This document shows, one piece after another, positions 61,109 to 64,000 of a stretch of 64,000 bases of DNA (the stretch's first letter is position 1; each line of letters starts with the position of its first letter). Location of the stretch: NCBI RefSeq assembly GCF_002240415.1, contig NZ_CP020028.1, forward strand, positions 3,249,501 through 3,313,500, given 5' to 3'. A model generated the notes under the pieces. It was not told where the DNA came from and made no database searches. It saw only the letters and a program-made list of their open reading frames with translations. The DNA is from Paenibacillus kribbensis (GTDB lineage: Bacteria; Bacillota; Bacilli; Paenibacillales; Paenibacillaceae). The position numbers and the translations under genes were made by a program.

Positions 61109-62194
61109 TTACACGGAAAAGTAAAAAGGCTGTACGCATACCGGCTTGGACACGGTTACTTGTTGTCCGGTATAGGTTAAGCGGCCGCTTGCCTTGTCCA
61201 CTTTGAATGTAACAATGTTGTTCGTGTCACGGTTTGCCACCAGCAAATGATCACCGTTTGGAGTCAATGCAAAATGGCGCGGATGCTCGCCTTCGGCAGA
61301 TACATGCTCGACCAGGCTCAGCTTGCCGTTTGCTCCGTCTACAGCGTACACCACAATGCTGTCATGTCCACGGTTGGAACCGTACAGATAAGCACCATCC
61401 TGCGAAATCGCAATTTCAGCGGTTGTGTTTTCGCCAGTAAAGTCAGACGGCAATGTCGGTACACTCTCCAGTTCAGTGAGCTTGCCAGCTTCTGCATCAT
61501 ATGCAAAAGAAGTAATGGACGAATCCACTTCGTTAATAACAAAAGCAAACTTACCGTTCGGATGGAAAGTCAAGTGGCGTGGACCTGCACCTGCATGGGT
61601 TTTGGCTTCACCATGAAGCACCAGCTGGCCTTTGCCAGCGTCAATGGTGTAGATACGGATCAGATCCAGACCGAGATCTTGCACGAACAGGAAGCGGCCG
61701 TCAGGGCTAAAGAAGCTGGAGTGAGGATGTGGACGATCCTGACGCTCAGGATGCGCTCCTTTACCTTCATGCTGCTTCACATCCAGCAGCTCACCGATAC
61801 GTCCGTCCTCAGTCAGAGACACCAGTCCCACCATACCTCCATGGTAGCTGACTACGATAAGAAAACGATCGGATGGATCACGCTGAATGTGGCAGGTTGT
61901 TGAGCCAACGTTTTCCGCGCGATTCAGCAATGTAAATGTTCCTTTGACCGGGTCAATTTCAAACGCAGCAGCTTCGCCTACCTTCGCTCCGCTAGCCGAA
62001 ATCGTCTCACCGATCGAATACAACTTCCGATTTTTGACGTCCACATTCAGGAATGTAGGATTTTTCAAGCCGGAGAACTCATCCTGTAATGTAAGTGCGC
62101 CAGTCTCTTCATTAAAAGTGTACGCATACACTCCACTGCCTTCCAATTCGGCGTAAGAGCCTGCGAATACGAGCAATTTTTGTTGTGCTGTCAT
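61109..62194 (-). CDS. pgl: Lactonase, seven-bladed beta-propeller (Pgl/YkgB type)
   Basis: 361 residues. Cytosolic beta-propeller: FAGSYAELEGSGVYAYTFNEETGALTLQDEF at the start, then HPERQDRPHPHSSFFSPDGRFLFVQDLG near 147, AGAGPRHLTFHPNGKFAFVINEVDSSI near 200 and HPRHFALTPNGDHLLVANRDTNNIVTF near 305. Such proteins hydrolyse 6-phosphogluconolactone in the pentose phosphate pathway. AAGGAGG precedes the ATG. Probably a single gene. Confidence 0.88.
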   Translation of the reverse strand: MTAQQKLLVFAGSYAELEGSGVYAYTFNEETGALTLQDEFSGLKNPTFLNVDVKNRKLYSIGETISASGAKVGEAAAFEIDPVKGTFTLLNRAENVGSTTCHIQRDPSDRFLIVVSYHGGMVGLVSLTEDGRIGELLDVKQHEGKGAHPERQDRPHPHSSFFSPDGRFLFVQDLGLDLIRIYTIDAGKGQLVLHGEAKTHAGAGPRHLTFHPNGKFAFVINEVDSSITSFAYDAEAGKLTELESVPTLPSDFTGENTTAEIAISQDGAYLYGSNRGHDSIVVYAVDGANGKLSLVEHVSAEGEHPRHFALTPNGDHLLVANRDTNNIVTFKVDKASGRLTYTGQQVTVSKPVCVQPFYFSV

Positions 62195-62262
62195 GGTTTT
62201 GTCCTCCTTGAATTAGAAAATAATGGGCAATTGGAATGATTGCTCCTGGTTCAAATATCGCT

Positions 62263-62709
62263 TTAAGAGGCGCGTTCCACGACAGGCTCTGTAGACAAAG
62301 CCACGTTTCCCGCAACGGCACGCGAGATCATGCAGGATGTCTCTGCCTGCTCTGTCAGACGTAATGCTTGTTCGATCTGCGATTCTGACGCATCAGCAGC
62401 CAGCTGAACCCACGGACGATGCACGATTCGACGATATGTAAAAATATTGTTCGTTACATCGACAATCCCTTCGGATTCCAGCCCCAGGGATGCCACCGGG
62501 AGACTGGCACGCTCCATCATCGCTGCCAACGTAATCAAATAGCAGGTTGCGGCAGCACCGAGCAGCATTTCATCCGGATTCGTACCCACGCCGGGGCCAC
62601 CCATCTCAGCCGGGATCGAAATCGCAGTCCGCAGTTGTCCGGCTTCAATACGGCCGTCGCTGTTGCGTCCCCCGTTCCAGTCTGCCTTGAGCAGAAAGGT
62701 ATGCTCCAT
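62263..62709 (-). CDS. OsmC-family peroxiredoxin
   Basis: 148 residues. The two conserved redox cysteines are in GAAATCYLITLAAMMERA near 57 and AEQTSCMISRAVAGNV near 126; the Arg partner is expected in the N-terminal half. Relatives reduce organic hydroperoxides. GAGAGGAG precedes the ATG. It lies 68 bases upstream of the lactonase in the same direction and could be co-transcribed. Confidence 0.88.
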   Translation of the reverse strand: MEHTFLLKADWNGGRNSDGRIEAGQLRTAISIPAEMGGPGVGTNPDEMLLGAAATCYLITLAAMMERASLPVASLGLESEGIVDVTNNIFTYRRIVHRPWVQLAADASESQIEQALRLTEQAETSCMISRAVAGNVALSTEPVVERAS

Positions 62710-62763
62710 TTCAGGTCACTCCTCTCTCTTGTATTATGAATCTTTATATAGGTGAATGTAAAG

Positions 62764-63972
62764 TTAGTCGATCTCCTGATTTTTCGTTTCAGTCCCCAGC
62801 AACCCTACAGCGGCTGCTCCAATCAGGATAGCGACGAAGAAAATCCCGAAGATAGCGGATAACCCAATGCCCTGTCCTACCAATATTCCGACCACCAATG
62901 GTCCGATGACGCCTCCGATACGGCCAAACGCAGCCGCCATGCCCACACCGGTAGAACGGACGGCCGTCGGATACAACTCCGGAGTATAGGCATACATCGC
63001 TCCCCACGCACCAAGATTAAAGAAGGACAAGCAAATCCCAGCAGCCAGCAGCATCCCGGCCGTTTCCGCGGTTCCGAACCAAATGGCAGACACCGCCGTC
63101 AGCAGTAAATAGAGGATCAGGACGAATTTGCGGCCCAGCTTTTCAATCAGATACGCAGCGGTAAAGTAACCTGGCAATTGTGCAAGCGTCATGATCAGGA
63201 CATACTCAAAGCTTTTAACCAGCTCAAACCCTTTCATAAACATCATGCTCGGCAGCCACAGGAACATGCCGTAATAGGAAAATACAACCGTGAACCATAA
63301 TATCCACAGCATTAACGTAGACTTGCGATTCGCTCCCGCCCAAATAGAAGCCACACGTTCCCGCAGCGAAAGCTTGATGCTCTGCTGCTTGTAACGCGGT
63401 GAATCCTCAACAGCCCTGCGCAAATAAAGAGCGTACAGCGCAGGCACTGCGCCGAGAATAAAGGCCATCTGCCAACCATACTTCGGGATCACAAAATAGG
63501 CAATAAGGGCCGAAAGAATCCATCCTGCTGCCCAGAAGCTTTCCAGTAATACAACGGCTCTCCCTCGCTCCTTAACAGGCACCGATTCCGACACCAGCGT
63601 CGAAGCTACAGGCAATTCCCCGCCCAAGCCTGCGCCTGCAATAAAACGCAGCACCAGCAGCACTCCGAGCCCCGTCGCAAAAGCAGACAGACCACTGGCA
63701 ATGGAAAAAATCAGCAGCGTCCACACTAATATAGCACGTCTGCCGTAGCGATCCGCTAAAATCCCGGCCAAAGCGGCCCCAAACACCATTCCTATTGAAT
63801 TCATCGAAGTCACCAGACCAATTTGCTCTGATCCCAGATGCCACTCCTTGGCTAGCGCTGCAACTATAAATGAAAGCAGCCCCACATCCATGGCATCAAA
63901 AAGCCAACTGAGCCCTGCGCTAAACAGCAGCTTCCTTTTCTTAGCTGGTGGTAATGAAGTTAATTCACTCAT
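62764..63972 (-). CDS. MFS transporter (NiaP/YceI-like sugar-acid or aromatic-acid porter)
   Basis: 402 residues with twelve membrane helices. Family motif GILADRYGRRAILVWTLLI after helix 2, helix-4 segment RFIAGAGLGGELPVASTLVSESVPVKERGRAVVLLE, and second-half motif LIEKLGRKFVLILY. The pattern fits the metabolite:H+ symporters such as NiaP and YceI. The substrate could be niacin or another small acid; it cannot be decided here. AGGGGAG precedes the ATG. The last 28 bases of the window are its upstream region. Confidence 0.88.
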   Translation of the reverse strand: MSELTSLPPAKKRKLLFSAGLSWLFDAMDVGLLSFIVAALAKEWHLGSEQIGLVTSMNSIGMVFGAALAGILADRYGRRAILVWTLLIFSIASGLSAFATGLGVLLVLRFIAGAGLGGELPVASTLVSESVPVKERGRAVVLLESFWAAGWILSALIAYFVIPKYGWQMAFILGAVPALYALYLRRAVEDSPRYKQQSIKLSLRERVASIWAGANRKSTLMLWILWFTVVFSYYGMFLWLPSMMFMKGFELVKSFEYVLIMTLAQLPGYFTAAYLIEKLGRKFVLILYLLLTAVSAIWFGTAETAGMLLAAGICLSFFNLGAWGAMYAYTPELYPTAVRSTGVGMAAAFGRIGGVIGPLVVGILVGQGIGLSAIFGIFFVAILIGAAAVGLLGTETKNQEID

Positions 63973-64000
63973 GATTCGCTCTCCCCTAAATGCATCATAT

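Noticed and set aside
61247..61903. A 218-codon plus-strand frame
   Set aside because: Antisense to the lactonase gene; low-complexity translation and no start signal.
1..64000. CRISPR arrays, tRNA or rRNA genes, prophage structural genes
   Set aside because: No regularly spaced repeats, no cloverleaf or rRNA core sequences, and no phage morphogenesis genes were found.

Overview
The window looks like a chromosomal segment of a Paenibacillus from the polymyxa group. Signs are Gram-positive gene style (strong GGAGG ribosome sites, frequent GTG/TTG starts, lipobox binding proteins), acetoin genes alsS-alsD, a glgC-glgD-glgP glycogen cluster, an intracellular subtilisin, Bacillus-like sulfur-scavenging genes and an AimR/Alo-like receptor-peptide pair. 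No rRNA, tRNA, CRISPR array, prophage or intact insertion sequence was seen. Most genes lie on the minus strand.

Layout. 1-6.6 kb: an oligopeptide ABC operon (oppA-B-C-D-F; oppF runs off the left edge), preceded by an ArsR-like regulator. 6.8-11 kb: three paralogous secreted metzincin-type metalloproteases in two transcription units with near-identical promoters. 11.1-19.9 kb: a ten-gene minus-strand cluster related to the B. subtilis ytmI operon (glutaredoxin-like YtnI, two luciferase-like monooxygenases, FMN reductase, LysR regulator, Tcy-type amino-acid ABC transporter, M20 deacylase), probably for use of S-substituted cysteines. 20-27.9 kb: DUF421 protein, a DrrAB exporter followed by a two-component system, an ABM monooxygenase, a CobW GTPase behind a Zur-type box, and a DMT-family transporter. 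28-38 kb: aldo/keto reductase, YhgE/Pip protein, DUF2062 protein and the glycogen genes. 38-42 kb: DUF3891 protein, a membrane protein, a TPR receptor with an overlapping 35-codon exported-peptide gene, and a GNAT acetyltransferase. 42-51 kb: hexuronate genes uxaA, uxaB, uxaC with a GPH transporter and LacI regulator, interrupted by a pyruvate oxidase gene. 51-64 kb: alsS-alsD, a divergent LepA/EF4 paralog behind a leader-peptide attenuator, intracellular subtilisin, glutamate racemase, azoreductase, small hypotheticals, lactonase, OsmC protein and an MFS transporter.

Most interesting points. (1) The LepA-like gene at 54481-56286 lacks the usual C-terminal CYGGD block. It is preceded by a 16-codon leader peptide and by a hairpin whose 3' arm can pair either with the leader end or with the LepA ribosome-binding site. 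That is the architecture of an inducible ribosome-protection or resistance gene. (2) A peptide quorum-sensing cassette lies at 40261-41182, with its peptide gene overlapping the receptor gene; a perfect 16-bp-arm palindrome lies upstream. (3) Two copies of a long structured repeat with conserved internal-loop sequences lie just 3' of minus-strand genes, each followed by a terminator. (4) Two of the metalloproteases carry almost identical C-terminal domains, which points to recent duplication or gene conversion.

Numbers and families come from reading the sequence. No database search was possible, so family names beyond visible motifs are recognition-based.
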